DNA of 64,000 nucleotides from Parelaphostrongylus tenuis (GCA_019055375.1 JAHQIW010006340.1:1-64000); one strand, 5' to 3'. Positions 34,901 through 47,430 are shown, counted from the first letter of the stretch. Notes: generated by a model not told the origin, from the sequence alone. A program made the numbers and translations.

Positions 34901-37900
34901 TCATAATCACTCGGGCATGGCGCCGCCATTATGAGGACTACGTTTCAGTGTCAATTTCTTATCTAAAATGAATTCAAAACAGGATTGAATACGTCTTCAT
35001 AGTGAGATTTTCTATAATAGTATAATGGTCTATAATGGAAATGGTTAGCTGTTGGAGGATTGCGTTTCTAAGTGCAACTCATGGGAATACTTGATCGTTC
35101 AAGTGCAGTGTTCACACTTACTTCCCTTTTGAGTAATGGCCTCATACTTTATAAGAAGTAACTTTATAAGCACATTTTCATAACAGTAGTTACAATCAGG
35201 CTACTAGGGGTCAAAATATTTAATCACATAATGTTCTTTTGATGGACAGATTTCGTCACCACGTCGGACATCATTTGCTAATTACGACACATACACGCAG
35301 AGTTGTTAAACATGACAAAAAAGTACAGAGGAAAATAGCAATCAAAAATACTGGATGATGACCATCTGAATTTTCAAGTGGCTTACCTTGTTAGCTTCAC
35401 TATTAAATATACTAGATATCTTAGACGGTAAGCTTCTGCTAAGATGCTGATATTCTAGAGACAAGCACCATGAGCATATTTGGCGTTTTGGAGTCAAAAC
35501 TAATACAGTGGCTCACTTATGAAGCTCTTCACAATTTACTAAGAGACTATATTCACTGGCTTCAGATATCTTGGCCTCAAATTTCTTAACACATAACGGA
35601 CAGCGAGCGTCGTATACAATCATGCACGGCAAAAAACAAATGTATACTGGAAAATTTAGTTATGTGACAGCTCACAGCGATCTTTACAATTTTTATAAAG
35701 ACCTTTAGAGTCTACAGAGCTTTGCCAACGGCAAGCAAGTCCTTCTATATACCAAATTGACAAATTGACTTTCCTTGCCCCCCCATAAAGCACAGTTTAT
35801 TCGCTTTTCTATCGTCACAGTTATATCGACTATCGAAGAGTATGCATTTTGTAAAGAGAAAACGACGTGTCTGCAATGTGCCCTGATATTTACCCCACCA
35901 CGCTTGTGCTAAGCCACAAAAAATATAAATTTGTCCTCCAATTATAAGAATCTGTACAGTTGAAGGATTCGACTCATTGTGGTCCTAAGCGCTTTGCAAA
36001 CGTTCCCTACTTGCTGAGTTCATTTCCTTGTATTACACTGCAATCTACCTTGAGATAGACAAAAGTGATGTTGCTCGTGTTTAAGATATTCTGATGACAA
36101 AAAAAAATAGGGGGAAAAATACAGCAGTTCACGTAAAAGGAAAGAAAGTAAGATACAGAAAGACAAACTTGCGCGTTCTCTAAGCTGGCGCACGATCTCC
36201 GAAAGAGATTTAAAACGAATGAACGGGTCAGAAAAATGATACATTCATAACAGCATGGTAAAGCTATCACGCTCACAACTCAACCTATCCACTTTCAAAA
36301 AACGCTAATTATCAAAAACCTGGAGTTTTCGGTTGAAATCACTTACCGGTAAAATGCAGATCAAGTACTGATATAAGTATTTATACGAATCATCGGCAAT
36401 AAGTATCTGATCGATCTAAAAGGCCTTGTTTTTATCGCAGTGAAAACGTCAGCAATTGACTAGTAATATAGACGAAATGAACTATAAATCGGATGATTGC
36501 ACTTCTGAAAATGTCCACCAATAGATAAACACGACGAAATGGATGATTATTTGTGAACATGATAAACATGTATTTGTGATCGTCTTTGAGTATTCGCTCT
36601 CTTTTGATGAGAAAGTGACTAAAAACACAGATGTAAGCAAATGTCACGTGCCATCCGTCGCCGTTCTCTCATTGATTATCAACTGATCATAGATTCATAG
36701 TCTCTCAGTTATTATCTGATTTAATTAAAAATTAGAAGTGTTTCAATTCGTCTCCATCACATACAAAAGTGGCAAAACTTATTGATATGCCTCTTGAAAA
36801 ACACCGAGAGTATCATGCTTTTTGTTCTGGCTCCTCATCAACACACGTAACCATCAGTCTAATGTTGGCGCTTTTCCTGGTAGATTTAGTCCTTAGCGGC
36901 GCTTGTCTTCAAGTCATCGCTAGGATACCATAATGTGTATACTGATCTGACTTACCAACTACATAGCAGCGTCTTTAATCTTCGATCGCTTGCGTGGACT
37001 CTTTTATATGTGTGTGATACGGATTACTCTTAGCATTGACCTAACAAAGTTTCCTTCCTAACGTCAGGTCACCTCTCATAGCAGTCATGCAGTTTTAAGA
37101 CTTTTGAGTGTAAGTGGACATGGAGCCATGGTGTCCGAGAGATGATAAAAAAAAATTTTATTGGGAAAAGTACTAAATGTGGTACAAGTGTTTGCTGCTT
37201 TTCCATTAATCCCTTGTTTTTCTCAAGAACTTATCGCGCAAACAGATTTCTCCTGCTCAGCTTGTAAGGGGATCTACACGCCATTTACCAAGATTTACTG
37301 CATGAATCTGAACTGTTGTGTAAACTATTGCTTCGGGCAACTTTTGATCACTACTGATTAATTTGGCGCGAAAACGATCGCGCAGTGCAATTTTCGTTGC
37401 TCAGAATTTTTTCCTCCGTTACATGAATATCTCCACATGCTTACACTCTTTGCTCCATACATATCTCTTATGTGAAAAGAAAACTTAGAGGATGAAACAT
37501 ATTATTATATTTTCTGCTACAGCGCAATTGAAAGACCTTTTAGGAAAACAAGCACGGTGCTAAAATTGCTGAGATTTAGACTGTTGAATAGTAATTAAGA
37601 GTCTAAGGAAATAGCTCCGTTTAGTGACGAAGGTCTTCGATAATCGTGTACCTAGGAAAGTACACGGTGGACGAAACCCTAGAACGCTACCGTATGGCTG
37701 GCTATCTCCTGACTACAAGAAGGAACAAGCTCCAACTAGCATTCAAAGAGATAAAATCGCTGCTGTGAAAGTCAATACAACACTTTATGGAGACTGCTCT
37801 TGATTATGTTCATACTTAGCATGATGGCGTTATAATCACCGTTATAATGTGGGAAGAAATTACCAAGTCGAACTATCGACATGCATTGAGTTTGATGCAT

Positions 37901-38144
37901 TCTATTTAAAGGTAATATCCTTGATTTATGTTGAACCAAGCGTACATCAACCGCTTTGGACGTTAACTACTGGATACATTAATTGGAATATACAATTCTT
38001 CCTTATCAAATAGAAAATTTACCAACTTCGAACGAAAGGAACTCTGAGTAATCAAAAAAATTCTTTTTACTAAGGTGCCTAGCACTGGTAAAATCTTATA
38101 ACGATGAATTCAGTAATGTCCTGTTATATGCAAACTTTAGACCT

Positions 38145-38210
38145 AGGAAGGATTTGAACCCGTATATCACCCTCTTCGAGGCGGGTGCCGACCCATTGCA
38201 CTAACGGAAC
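38145..38210 (-). repeat. tRNA-like repeat fragment
   Basis: The minus strand reads GTTCCGTTAGTGCAATGGGT, then a middle segment, then GGGTTCAAATCC. It has A-box- and B-box-like parts but does not fold into a full cloverleaf, so I read it as a tRNA-derived repeat and not a functional tRNA gene. Confidence 0.4.
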
Positions 38211-38503
38211 TCTTGTTATGCTATCACTTTTTCTGTGCTCTATATATGTATATGTGCTTACTAGGCCAAACCGTTGCCGGTTGGTTGTTTACATATTGAT
38301 TCTTGTATGGCAGAAAAAGAGTTGGAAGCAGAAAAGGAGCCAGGGTAGAACAATAGGTTGGTAGGCGCCATCGAAGAAGGTGACCTGAGGTTCGGTTTTC
38401 GTCTGAGCTTCAGTTTCTTACACATCTTTTCAACACTTAATTGAATTGATCCGTCTTCACATTGTGCAGATGTCTGTACTTCTAACATTGAATTCGTTTA
38501 GTC

Positions 38504-38690
38504 TTCTTGAACGTCGCAGAATACCAATGGAGCACGTCTCCTTACAATCTCGAGGATAGCCTGGCTGTGGCGTTCCATAGGACGTTCACTGTTGACTGCC
38601 AGAGAGTGCTGAAAGCGGGTGGAGAATGTGGGGGGAGGGATAGGGTGGCGGCTCACGTGCACCGCAGCGAGTACGAAGGAGCGTTATGGT
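38504..38690 (+). repeat. Dispersed repeat family 'CGTAGAATACTGG', copy 4
   Basis: GAACGTCGCAGAATACCAAT, then GAGGATAGCCTGGCTGTGGC, then GACTGCCAGAGAGTGCTG. The longer GC-rich tail (GGTGGCGGCTCACGTGCAC) is shared only in part with other copies. Confidence 0.6.
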
Positions 38691-39239
38691 GAAACACCGA
38701 ATTTCTGAAGATATTAGAATACAATACCTTCGAGAACTACTTTCAATCCATCATTCTTCGTCAAAGCTCGTACGAACACAATTCGAGTATTTTTTTCAAT
38801 GTTAAAAGTCAATCATTCTATTGACCCGTTCGTGACGGTATGCACTTGTGCTGGTATAAGCTTGTTTGAAGGCCTTCCTCAGTGGACAGAAAGCTTCCCT
38901 AAATTTTTGATAACTCAGTAATATGCCGCATTCCCAAAAAGCCCCTGTTAATTTGTCGTAGCGACCAAGATAAAATTATATCTCACACTCAGCTTGCTTT
39001 GTTGACTCGACTGGGTTCCATGGAAAACCTTTCGACGGAATTTTGGCAGTCATTCACCAGATCAAATCCGAAGGTTTTGAGGCTATTGGTTTTGAAAAAA
39101 GATTATTCTAGGAATCTATAAGAGAGAAGGAGATTACGTTTCACTTAAAGTAGTTCGCCCATCGCTCGCACGTCGCACAGGGATTATTAGTACTCATAAG
39201 TAAACTCAAGGACAACGTGATCCAATGCATGTGATGGTA

Positions 39240-39470
39240 GTCGCAGCGCTCGTGGGGCTGAGCTCCATCTACCAACATTCTCCAGCAGTCAACAAGAACG
39301 CCTTATGGAATCTCCAGCAGTCAACAAGAACACCCTATGGAACGCTACAATCAGGATATTCCGAGATTGAAGAGAAATGCCCGACCAATACTCTACGTTA
39401 TTTAAAAAGGCGAAACAACGAGTTGAATGCTGGAAGTACTGGGATCCGCACTATAAATAATGTGAAGACC
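39240..39470 (-). repeat. Dispersed repeat copy with internal 32-bp tandem duplication
   Basis: A reverse copy of the same family. The unit CTCCAGCAGTCAACAAGAAC plus GCCTTATGGAAT occurs twice in tandem near 39280-39345. The following AGTACTGGGATCCGCACTAT is also found after the copy near 47370. Confidence 0.65.
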
Positions 39471-41043
39471 GGTCGTATAAATGTAAGAATGTAATATAAA
39501 TAAATGTGTTTGAAGCACTGTTGCCACAAAAAGGTAAAATATCACATAGAAAACTCCCATAAAGATATTTTTAGGGAAAAGAACGAGCATGCCGTAGAAA
39601 TAATCGCTATGTTTCTATGGGAAAAGCACATCCCTGCAAAAAGAAGTTCATTTGTAACTGTTAATGAAAATTCGTTGTTACTTTACCTAAGTTTTTGTAG
39701 GCCTTTGATAGCTTGAGAAATGTTCGTATTGACGCAATATTTTCAAAAAAGACGTTTGTAATATGGTCTATGAACGAAAAGAATATAACATTTTGCGTTC
39801 GGTGTAATTAGCCTGTTAACAGAACTACAATAGAGGGTTTTAGTGATAGTTACATAGTAATATCTTGATTTGAAAAAACATTATTGCTACGAAAAGAGAG
39901 ATTACTGTTGTGAAGGGCTTTCCACGAATGCATTTATAGGATGATAAACGTTACCCTAAACATCCCTACTCTCAAGAATAAAAAGCTACGTTCTGAGATA
40001 ACGGCACGATCTCGACTCTTTTCACATTTCTTCCAACAATATTGTAAGAATGTAACTCGAAAACAGATTTTCAATGATGCGCGACTTATAAAAAAGTTGC
40101 TCGGAGGATTTTTCACCATCTAGCCGGAGTAAAACTTGATAGAGTTTGCACTCATTATTTTATTGAATACCTGTCAGAAAAGAGTACATTTTCTTCAGCC
40201 AAATCTGCGAAACTTTTTAATGATGCTATAGATTTTCTAGTCGCAGGTAGGCCTTCTCAGTGCAAAGTGACGAGGAGAAAGATACGCTTAGCTTCCGGAG
40301 CTCGCACCCGTCGTTTGAACTTCACAGAGGGTTTTGTCGGATATCAAGTAAAATTCAGATGATCTGAGCACTTCATTGCCACGAAGAATAGCATTTGAAG
40401 AGAAGATTTCTCTAGGTGTTCCTTGCGACAAAAAACGCTCATCCCAATTTATTCTAATAAACCGAATTGTTCAATAGGAAAACGACACCACCTTTGGAAA
40501 TGAGCATATTTTCAACTATTCTTGCACACCCTTGCACGTACCATGTGAAAGTGAGACTGTTTTTTCCTATTCATCATTCGTCCGGTGGTCATAGGCATGC
40601 CTTTTCTACAATCATTTTCAAATAACGGGCATGTTGAGTTCGTAGAAGCCGATCGGTTTTTTTGCACTTGAGCCTTACGAATACTTCAGCACCTTCCGCC
40701 GTTATCAAATGGGACAATGGACTTCTGGACGACGACACGTTCTTTGAGCATTCACCAATTATCTCTTCACTCTGTCCTCTTTATATGACAGGATACAATT
40801 CAGTACAATATTGGTTGGAGTATTGAAGGTTTTGCTTTCCTGGAAGCCTTGATAAGTCAAATTCACCAATAGTTTCCTCAGTCTACCACTTCTAAAGGTG
40901 CACATTCAAACACAGCAAGTTCCAAGTGACAACAATGAACAAATGAGAAACTCGACTTCTCTTCGCTTATGTGGGCTATGAAAATTTTGTTGAAATCAAC
41001 TAATTTCATGTATCGAAGAGGAGAAAGTGGAGAATATAGCCAT

Positions 41044-41803
41044 ATTAGGTTGGAAATGAAATTTCCATAGTTTGAATGGGAACGTCGTCTTTTCACGCGA
41101 ATCGCGTGTGATTTTCATATCATCTAAAAAAAAAGAAAGGCCTACTTCTTGCGCATCTAATAATTTACAATTTGTCTGTATCTGCTGCAGAATGGAACTG
41201 TCCAGAGAACAAAAACGTTTGTTGATGCTTTACGAGTACAAGTTTGGTTCAAATGCTGCTGATGCTGCTCGCCAAATCAATTAATCTTGGGGCGACCGTA
41301 CGGTTGGAGAATCAACAATCCGCGAAAGATTCCGTGAGCTCAAGGTCGTAAATGAAGAGTTGACCGAAAGACCGAGATCCGGACGACCAACCGAACTCGA
41401 TGAAGAAGACTTGATTTCTGGTTTGAAAAATGAGTCGTCATCAAGTTCTCGTGAATTGGCAGCAGTACTAGGCGTTTCTCATATCAGCAGTGCTAACCCA
41501 TCTCCATCAGCATGACTTTGATCACAAGAATCCAAGACAGGATCCACAAGAACTTACTGAAGTACAAGCAAACAAGCGAGTTGAGTTGAAGAAGTTGAAG
41601 AAGCATGTCGAGAGTTCTTTGATTCAAAGCCGAAGGAGTGGTACTTCGATCAGATCCGAAACCTGGTGGACCGATGGCAAAACGTGGTGGATAATGTTGG
41701 TCTGTATTTTAGAGAATAGTTGTTGTTGTTTGTTGTCTGAATATATGCATGAATTTTGAATGTTTTATCAAACGATGGAAACTTTCTTTTCAATCTAGTG
41801 AAA
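41044..41803 (+). mobile_element. mariner element with internal deletion (N- and C-terminus retained)
   Basis: Terminal repeats are TTAGGTTGGAAATGAAATTT at 41046 and, inverted, GAAACTTTCTTTTCAATCTA near 41778-41800. The transposase starts at 41192 as MELSREQKRLLMLYEYKFGS, with a stop at codon 31, then STIRERFRELK, RPRSGRPTELDEEDL and SSSSSRELAAVLGVSHIS. After QANKRVEL it jumps straight to EACREFFDSKPKEWYF-like C-terminal sequence and NLVDRWQNVVDNVGLYF. Helix-turn-helix and C-terminus remain while the whole catalytic domain is deleted. The junction carries a repeated GTTGAAGAAG, consistent with microhomology-mediated loss. Confidence 0.85.
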
Positions 41804-43900
41804 AGCAGATGGGCGGACCAGATCTGCGGTTTATGGTGAACGGTTACAACCACGTGTACGTGATCACATTGAAATTATTTCGAAATATTTTATTTTAGGA
41901 ATGTATAGAGAACCGCCTTGAGAGGAATCAACAAGAAATTTACGTATAATACGCATAACAAGTGAGCATATACAGTGGCAAAGGTTGCAACGATGAATAA
42001 TCATCATAATGATGTATATGTGGATATGTAAGAACAAATAAACATAGAACGATAGGAAAAAGTCTGTTTCATAATCTATATAGGTCTTAACTCCTGAAGT
42101 ACACGCATAATCCAAAAATAATTGAGAGTTATTGATAACTGGAATTGCATGCAGCATGTATCATCGTTCTTCGCTAAAAATTCATCGTTTTTCAATTTTT
42201 AACCGCTGCGAGGACTTCTGGGTATTGCATAAAATGAAAATTACCAAAATCTAAAGATCTATGCTGTAATATCCTTTCTACAAAAATATTACAATTGAGT
42301 GAATATCACAAACAATACGACTGCGATGCAAACTAGCACTTTTTCACACATAAGAGCTATATATACTACGAAAGCATATGAACATGTAGAGTGGACTGCG
42401 ATGTGTCAAAGTAAAACGAAGAAACCAAGGCTTTTGCCAAGATGGAGAAAAAATCCTAATTAAATAACGGAAATTGCGCGTCGCACTGCTATTCGCACTA
42501 CGCGCAGGAACTTTTTTTGCCGTACCGAACGGGTTAAATCAATCTATGAGCTCCACTAAAGAGACTTTAGTCATTAGATTTAAGCGTTGTCCGGCCAACA
42601 ACAAATCATCCCTAGAAAAATCGAAATCTCTTGAATGCGGCATTATTGTTGTGAATCAGGATTGCATTGACTCCCCAATTCATAAGACGATCACGAAAAG
42701 ATTGTTGAATCAAATTTGAATGTAAATGATTGAAAAAGCCGATGTAAGGAAAAGAAAAAACTCAAATTCTTAATGTTAAAAAAGAAGCGCTAATTACTTG
42801 AATATTATATCTACGAAAACTCACGAATTTTCTATCAACCACGATGAATATCAGCCAATATTCTCTTTCTTGTCACCTAGACATACATAGCACAGTGGTC
42901 AGAAGTGTTCTGTAATACACAGAGTCCATTTCAGACACGATCTCTCGCATCGGTTTATCAAGCCTTTCATACACACACCCGATAGGCTCGAACTTGCTCA
43001 CTTTTCTAAGCGAACAAGTGAAGATTAATTATCAGAGTTCTTTACAAAAGTATGGATTTATCGTATGTGAACTGCCACTTTGTGATGAGTTGTCAGAAAA
43101 GATAATATTAGTTAATACAATCATTAAGCACTGAGATCTGAAAATAACTCAAAGTATCAGATGTGGTTTGAACCCTTCAATTACCTTTGCTACGAGTTCA
43201 CGTGCTATTCTGTACACCAATCGAGTTTTATGGCTTACCGTTTCCTCAGCTGGATTTTGACCCCACTGGGCCCACTTATTACTAAGGTTGCAGTCGTAAT
43301 CTTAATGGCTTTTTTAAACTTATTGCCTACTATCCTTTCATGTCAAGGTGTGTTGTGTGTGAACTCTTCAGATTTTATCCGCTGGCGAGTGATTTCCGAA
43401 AGCAACGATGGAGTATAAACATGGCTAAAAGTAAAGCGAAGCGAAGCTCTAAGTTGGTGCAGTGGTGACTCCCAGAGAGCATAATAGAGAGTTCTAGGTC
43501 CATCTGAGTTGCGCTATAGTATCGTCTTGAAAAAGAATAGAAGAAGAATAGAAAAAATTTGTTAGAAGTCAAAAGTTTTTTAGTACAATAAATATGTAGG
43601 ATAAGGCGCGCAGATCACCCCGTACGAGTTGGCACACAGAACAACGGAATTTAGTGACAGGACGATTTCGGATGGCATTCGAGTGGTGACAAACGGGCTG
43701 ATGTCATATGGAACAGCCGCCAAGTTGTAAAGCAAATCTTCGCTGAACAGCAGGTTCAATGTGACTACTTTAGATTACGACACACAATTGTTGTTATTGT
43801 GAAACGAAGTAGTAGTTACATCAACATATTTTTGAACTTCAATATATCAGGAGCTCAAATTGGTTATGTATATGTATATATATATGAAAAGTTATATAAA
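41804..43900. other. No gene recognised
   Basis: AT-rich sequence with scattered short ORFs. None has splice-supported or domain-like content, and I saw no strong repeat structure. Confidence 0.4.
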
Positions 43901-43906
43901 GGATAA

Positions 43907-44193
43907 AAGGATAAAGCTCTCGGCGTTGATCAATCCCTGAGGGATGCGCCATGCATTCGACTTCAATTTTTAACTTCGTTTGAGGTGATTGAATGCACAT
44001 CTGGCCTTTACAATGACTCGCGGTGGCCTCCCGCTGAACCGAGTCAGTGCTGCTTATCCTCCCAGGCAAGTCTGAGACCTGTCTGGTACCAATTTACCGA
44101 CCCCGGAGGGATGAATGGCTTGGTGAGCCATGAGCGCGAGATCGAACCAGTGACCTCGTGTGCGACACAGGGCACCTCTAACCACTGCGCCAC
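43907..44193 (-). repeat. tRNA-derived SINE, best-preserved copy
   Basis: The minus strand starts GTGGCGCAGTGGTTAGAGGT (A box) with GGTTCGATCTC as B box, continues with GAGCGC, GTCGGTAAATTGGTACCAGA and CAATCACCTCAAACGAAG, and ends at GATCAACGCCGAGAGCTTTA. An RNA polymerase III internal promoter is thus intact or nearly so. Related copies: 3380-3615, 3690-3998, about 48890-49080 and about 52735-53005. The + strand after it is an ATATATCC microsatellite (44195-44270). Confidence 0.75.
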
Positions 44194-44782
44194 AAAAAGT
44201 TATATATATCCATATATATCCATTTTAGAAGTTTATATATATATATATCCATATATATCTGTGATATTTACATGATATATCTGCGCTAACGCTCGAACTA
44301 GGTCTAAAAATCTAGGCAGGGTTCTGACGATTCTTGTTTGTTCGTCCATGACATAATTCATTTCATAATTTCACACCCATTTCTAGGCTACGCCACAAAA
44401 GGACCAAATCCCAATTTTAAAGACTTCTTGTGCTTAGTATTTCTTCTAATATACATTCGACTGTTTTTTCATACCTCGCCCAAAATAATAAAGTCTAAAA
44501 ACGCATTTTTTTTACAAAAATATATATTCAGATTACAATGTTTTGAGCGAGGTTTGAAAAAGCAGTCGATTATGAAGGCATTATCAAAAATACCACCCTT
44601 GAGCAATCGATTGTTAATCACTGCATTGTGCGGTGATCATGTCATTGTACATACAGTGATATGCTATCTCTGCCTTGTGTGAAGTGGATTTTCACTTCAC
44701 ACGCGGCAGTGTAACATGTTCATCGGCGACTCCTTTATGTAAGGGGTTTCTCTCAGGAATGGGATTGGCTCAGATGAAAGGT

Positions 44783-44827
44783 AGCATGAAACTGACGAGG
44801 CTGCAAGATCGAAACACGTGTATTGCA
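44783..44827 (+). ncRNA. Hammerhead-like motif, extended helix III type
   Basis: ACTGACGA, stem II GGCT-GCAA-GATC (partly paired), GAAACACGTGTA with an ACAC/GTGT helix III, then TTGCA. The core boxes and helix III match the group at 56773. Helix I is poor. The adjoining CATAAGTGCCAA and CCTCATGAAAGCCT match the fold-back at 54533-54869. Confidence 0.45.
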
Positions 44828-44884
44828 CTGCATAAGTGCCAATCAAAACCTCATGAAAGCCTCAACAAATACATTGTCTCCTAA

Positions 44885-46082
44885 TATAATTAACCTTTTG
44901 ACCTGCGGTGGAAGTTTTGGAAAACGAAAGTGAAAGGCAGCATAGAACTATTGAGACGTAGCGAGATGTAAAAGATATCTAAAGCTTGTATGTATATGAC
45001 TCGAAAAGAACATTGTGGCAAGCATTGATTTAATACATTTATGATTTCCAGGCGTAATGCAGCAAGTGGCTTGAGAATTTACTTTTCACTTCAAGCTTCC
45101 ACACCTGCTCTTTTCATTCTTCACATTATCAGCAACATCTCTCAAGCAACGGCTAGATGTGATTAATTGTAAGCTTTGAAATGAGTAAATTGTTGCTTTG
45201 TACAAGTGAGATTTACTCATTTGGTTGCTCCATAGGACTTTTTTAAAATGCTGTTTTGTTTAGTAAACACGGGCGGACGATCCTCAGTAATCCATTATCC
45301 CGCTGTTTATCACGAAATTAAATCGAAATTTTTACGATGAAGGATTGACACATTTGCGCCGGGTGACCTCAATAGATATCATACACATTCAAAATATTTT
45401 GCGTATGTACAGGTATTGGTACAACCTTCAAATTATTGTTCCGGAATTCCTAACTTCAAAATCGGCCTTATTAGCATTAAACTGCTAATTCTGAGCAAAA
45501 CAAAAAATTGAACCACGCAATGAAGTGTCGGTAAAAGGAAACCGGTTCGCATTATTTCTACCAGTCTTTTTTTTTACACGTCCCGTTATCTCAATCTACT
45601 TTGCTGATCCTGATACTTTCTGGGCTCGATTCGTTTCGTTTCGTCTTCTCCATGAAAGTCGTGGAATACCGGTTGCGAATACTCTTCTTGAAGTCCCGGA
45701 CGTGGACGACTAAGACGTTCCTAATCATTCTTGATCATTTAAAAGTGCATGTTGAGGAGGGGACTGAACCAGCGCCTCACCTATAACGTTGCTTCCTGGT
45801 ACACTGCATCACTAAGCCGCGCTATACTGATTGCTGATTGCTAATTAAATATTGATTTTGGTGCACATTGAAATCACATTTAAAGGGCATGATATGAGCG
45901 ATAGTTTTTCCTGCTCCAACGCCAACGCCCCTGAAGCGGTTGAAAAAAAGGGTTCTGCTTTGATTGTTTTACAAGAGTTGGGCTATGATGAGGCCAGTTC
46001 CAAGCTTCAAAAAATGGTGAATCACTCGAAATTCATTTGGTTGACCGCCTCTTGGGGTGGTATGATCGTATAATATACCCAA
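44885..46082. other. No gene recognised; tRNA-like fragment near 45765-45825
   Basis: The minus strand near 45765-45825 (GCTTAGTGATGCAGTG, then GGTTCAGTCCC) is a tRNA-like repeat fragment. Otherwise AT-rich sequence without supportable genes. Confidence 0.35.
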
Positions 46083-46083
46083 C

Positions 46084-46275
46084 AATGTACAGTGCTGTGC
46101 GAAAACATTTGCGTCAGTCGGGATTCGAAGCTAGATCTCACTCTTTCCGGGAGCGCGTGGTTGAACCGTCGGTCGTGTAACGGTAGTGCAACAATTCAGC
46201 ACGCGCACCCGGAAAGAGTGAGATCTGGCTTCGAATCCCGGCTGACGCAAATGTTTCTGCACAGCACTCTACATT
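46084..46275. repeat. tRNA-like fold-back element (arms 76 bp, loop 40 bp)
   Basis: The left arm 46084-46159 and right arm 46200-46275 are inverted copies with about six mismatches; shared words are CATTTGCGTCAG, CGGGATTCGAAGC and AGATCTCACTCTTTCCGGG. On the plus strand, 46168-46250 resembles the tRNA-like repeat family (CGTCGGTCGTGTAACGGTAG at one end, CTTCGAATCCCGGCTGACGC at the other). The element at 62433-62725 has the same end order (TGTAGAGTG, TGTGCA, TTTGCGTCAG). Confidence 0.85.
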
Positions 46276-46956
46276 ATTGAGAATGGTGACTGCTGTGTTA
46301 ATCAGAGTGAGCTTTTTTCATTTCGATATACACGACCTTTTCGAAATACTATTTTTTCCCTGAACACAGACGGGCGATCTTTCGTAATCCCTTTAATCCC
46401 TTGTTTGTTATAAAAATTAATTGAGACTCGCAAAATTATGGATTACAAACAAAGCGTTCTGTTTTGATCAATCGATTATGGATGTACCGCTCATTCAAGT
46501 CCATCCGTATACTTTCGGAAGCCTACCGAATTATTAGTGTTTTTATTTCCACAAAATGGGGATTAATTATGAGGAAGTAAGGAAAAAAATAAAACTCTGA
46601 GTAACAACGCAAATAATATGAAATAGAAGTATACAAAGATAAGCTCTTTAATAAGAAAAGAACTCGCAAGGAGCTCAAAAAAATTGTTAGGTTTCAAAAT
46701 CTAAATGTCTTTAACATTGGAACACATTAAATACTATATTGCATGGAAATGAATGTCAAATTGTCGAGTAGCTGTGATGCGCGTCGCGGAGCGTGTAAAG
46801 CCGAGCACCACTCTCAACCCTCTCCGGCAGTCAACAACAGCGCCTCGTTAAACATCACTGCCAGGTTAACTTGGAGGCTGCAAGGAAACTCGTTCAGCCG
46901 TATTCTACGACGCCAGTGACCGACTATCAGTTAATCTCGGCATTGATTCAATAATT

Positions 46957-47326
46957 CCTTGATTTTCTTATCCAGCAAGTACGAGGTTGTCAATTTGATG
47001 ATTTATTCGGTACAGACCAATAGTACAATAAACTTGATTGTGATGGCTGAAGTTTCGGCTTTGGTCCACATAACATCTCACAGACCATGAAACAGAAAGA
47101 TACGTAAGGTGATCTGCTCTGGTTATGAAAGTGCTTGTCTGAGTTGTTTTGCATATCTTGTTTTGTCGTTGTCTTGTTTTGTATATCAATTTGACTTTTT
47201 CACGCACTGAAGAAGGCGACAAGGCCGAAACGTCAGCCATCACGATCAAGTTTATTGTACTGCTCGTCTGTACCGAATAAATCTTCAAATTAACAACCTC
47301 GTACTTGCTAAATAAGAAAATCAAGG
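46957..47326. mobile_element. Fold-back derivative of a Penelope-like element
   Basis: Arms of about 105 bp: CCTTGATTTTCTTAT, GCAAGTACGAGGTTGT, GATTTATTCGGTACAGAC and CAGTACAATAAACTTGAT-like words on the left recur inverted on the right. The outer end (AACCTCGTACTTGCTAAATA then AGAAAATCAAGGA) matches the 3' end of the Penelope-like element near 61290-61315 (CACCTCGTGTTCTGCTCAAA, AGAAAATCAAG). Each arm contains a hammerhead-like motif, facing inward from both sides. Confidence 0.8.
47205..47238 (+). ncRNA. Hammerhead-like motif with intact core boxes
   Basis: CTGAAGA, stem II AGGC-GACAA-GGCC (three to four pairs), GAAACGTC and AGCC. Both conserved boxes and the two-pair helix III (AC/GT) are present. 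The 5' side of helix I (CGCA where GGCT is expected) is weak. The mirror motif at 47045-47070 on the minus strand is decayed. Confidence 0.5.
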
Positions 47327-47430
47327 AGTTATTCTACGACGTCCAAGAAGAGGAAGAGCGATTTGAAGGCTAGAAGTACTGGGATCCGCACAGTAAAAAA
47401 ATCACTGTGAAGACGGATTAATAAAGTAAC

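Larger units (their letters stand above)
34197..41043. other. Repeat-rich spacer, no host gene recognised
   Basis: The parts I can label are separate entries (34762-34900, 38145-38210, 38504-38690, 39240-39470). The rest is AT-rich unique or ancient repeat sequence. A minus-strand frame at 38261-38488 and a short plus frame near 37671-37770 (VDETLERYRMAGYLLTTRRN) look mildly protein-like, but I find no partner exons. Confidence 0.4.
46800..47430 (-). repeat. Dispersed repeat copy split by a fold-back insertion
   Basis: 46800-46930 is a reverse copy of the CGTAGAATACTGG family (TCTCCGGCAGTCAACAACAG; GTATTCTACGACGCC). Its expected continuation, AGTACTGGGATCCGCACAGT, appears only after the fold-back that ends at 47326. 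ATTCTACGACG occurs on both sides of the insertion, at 46902 and 47330, as a target duplication would. Confidence 0.6.
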
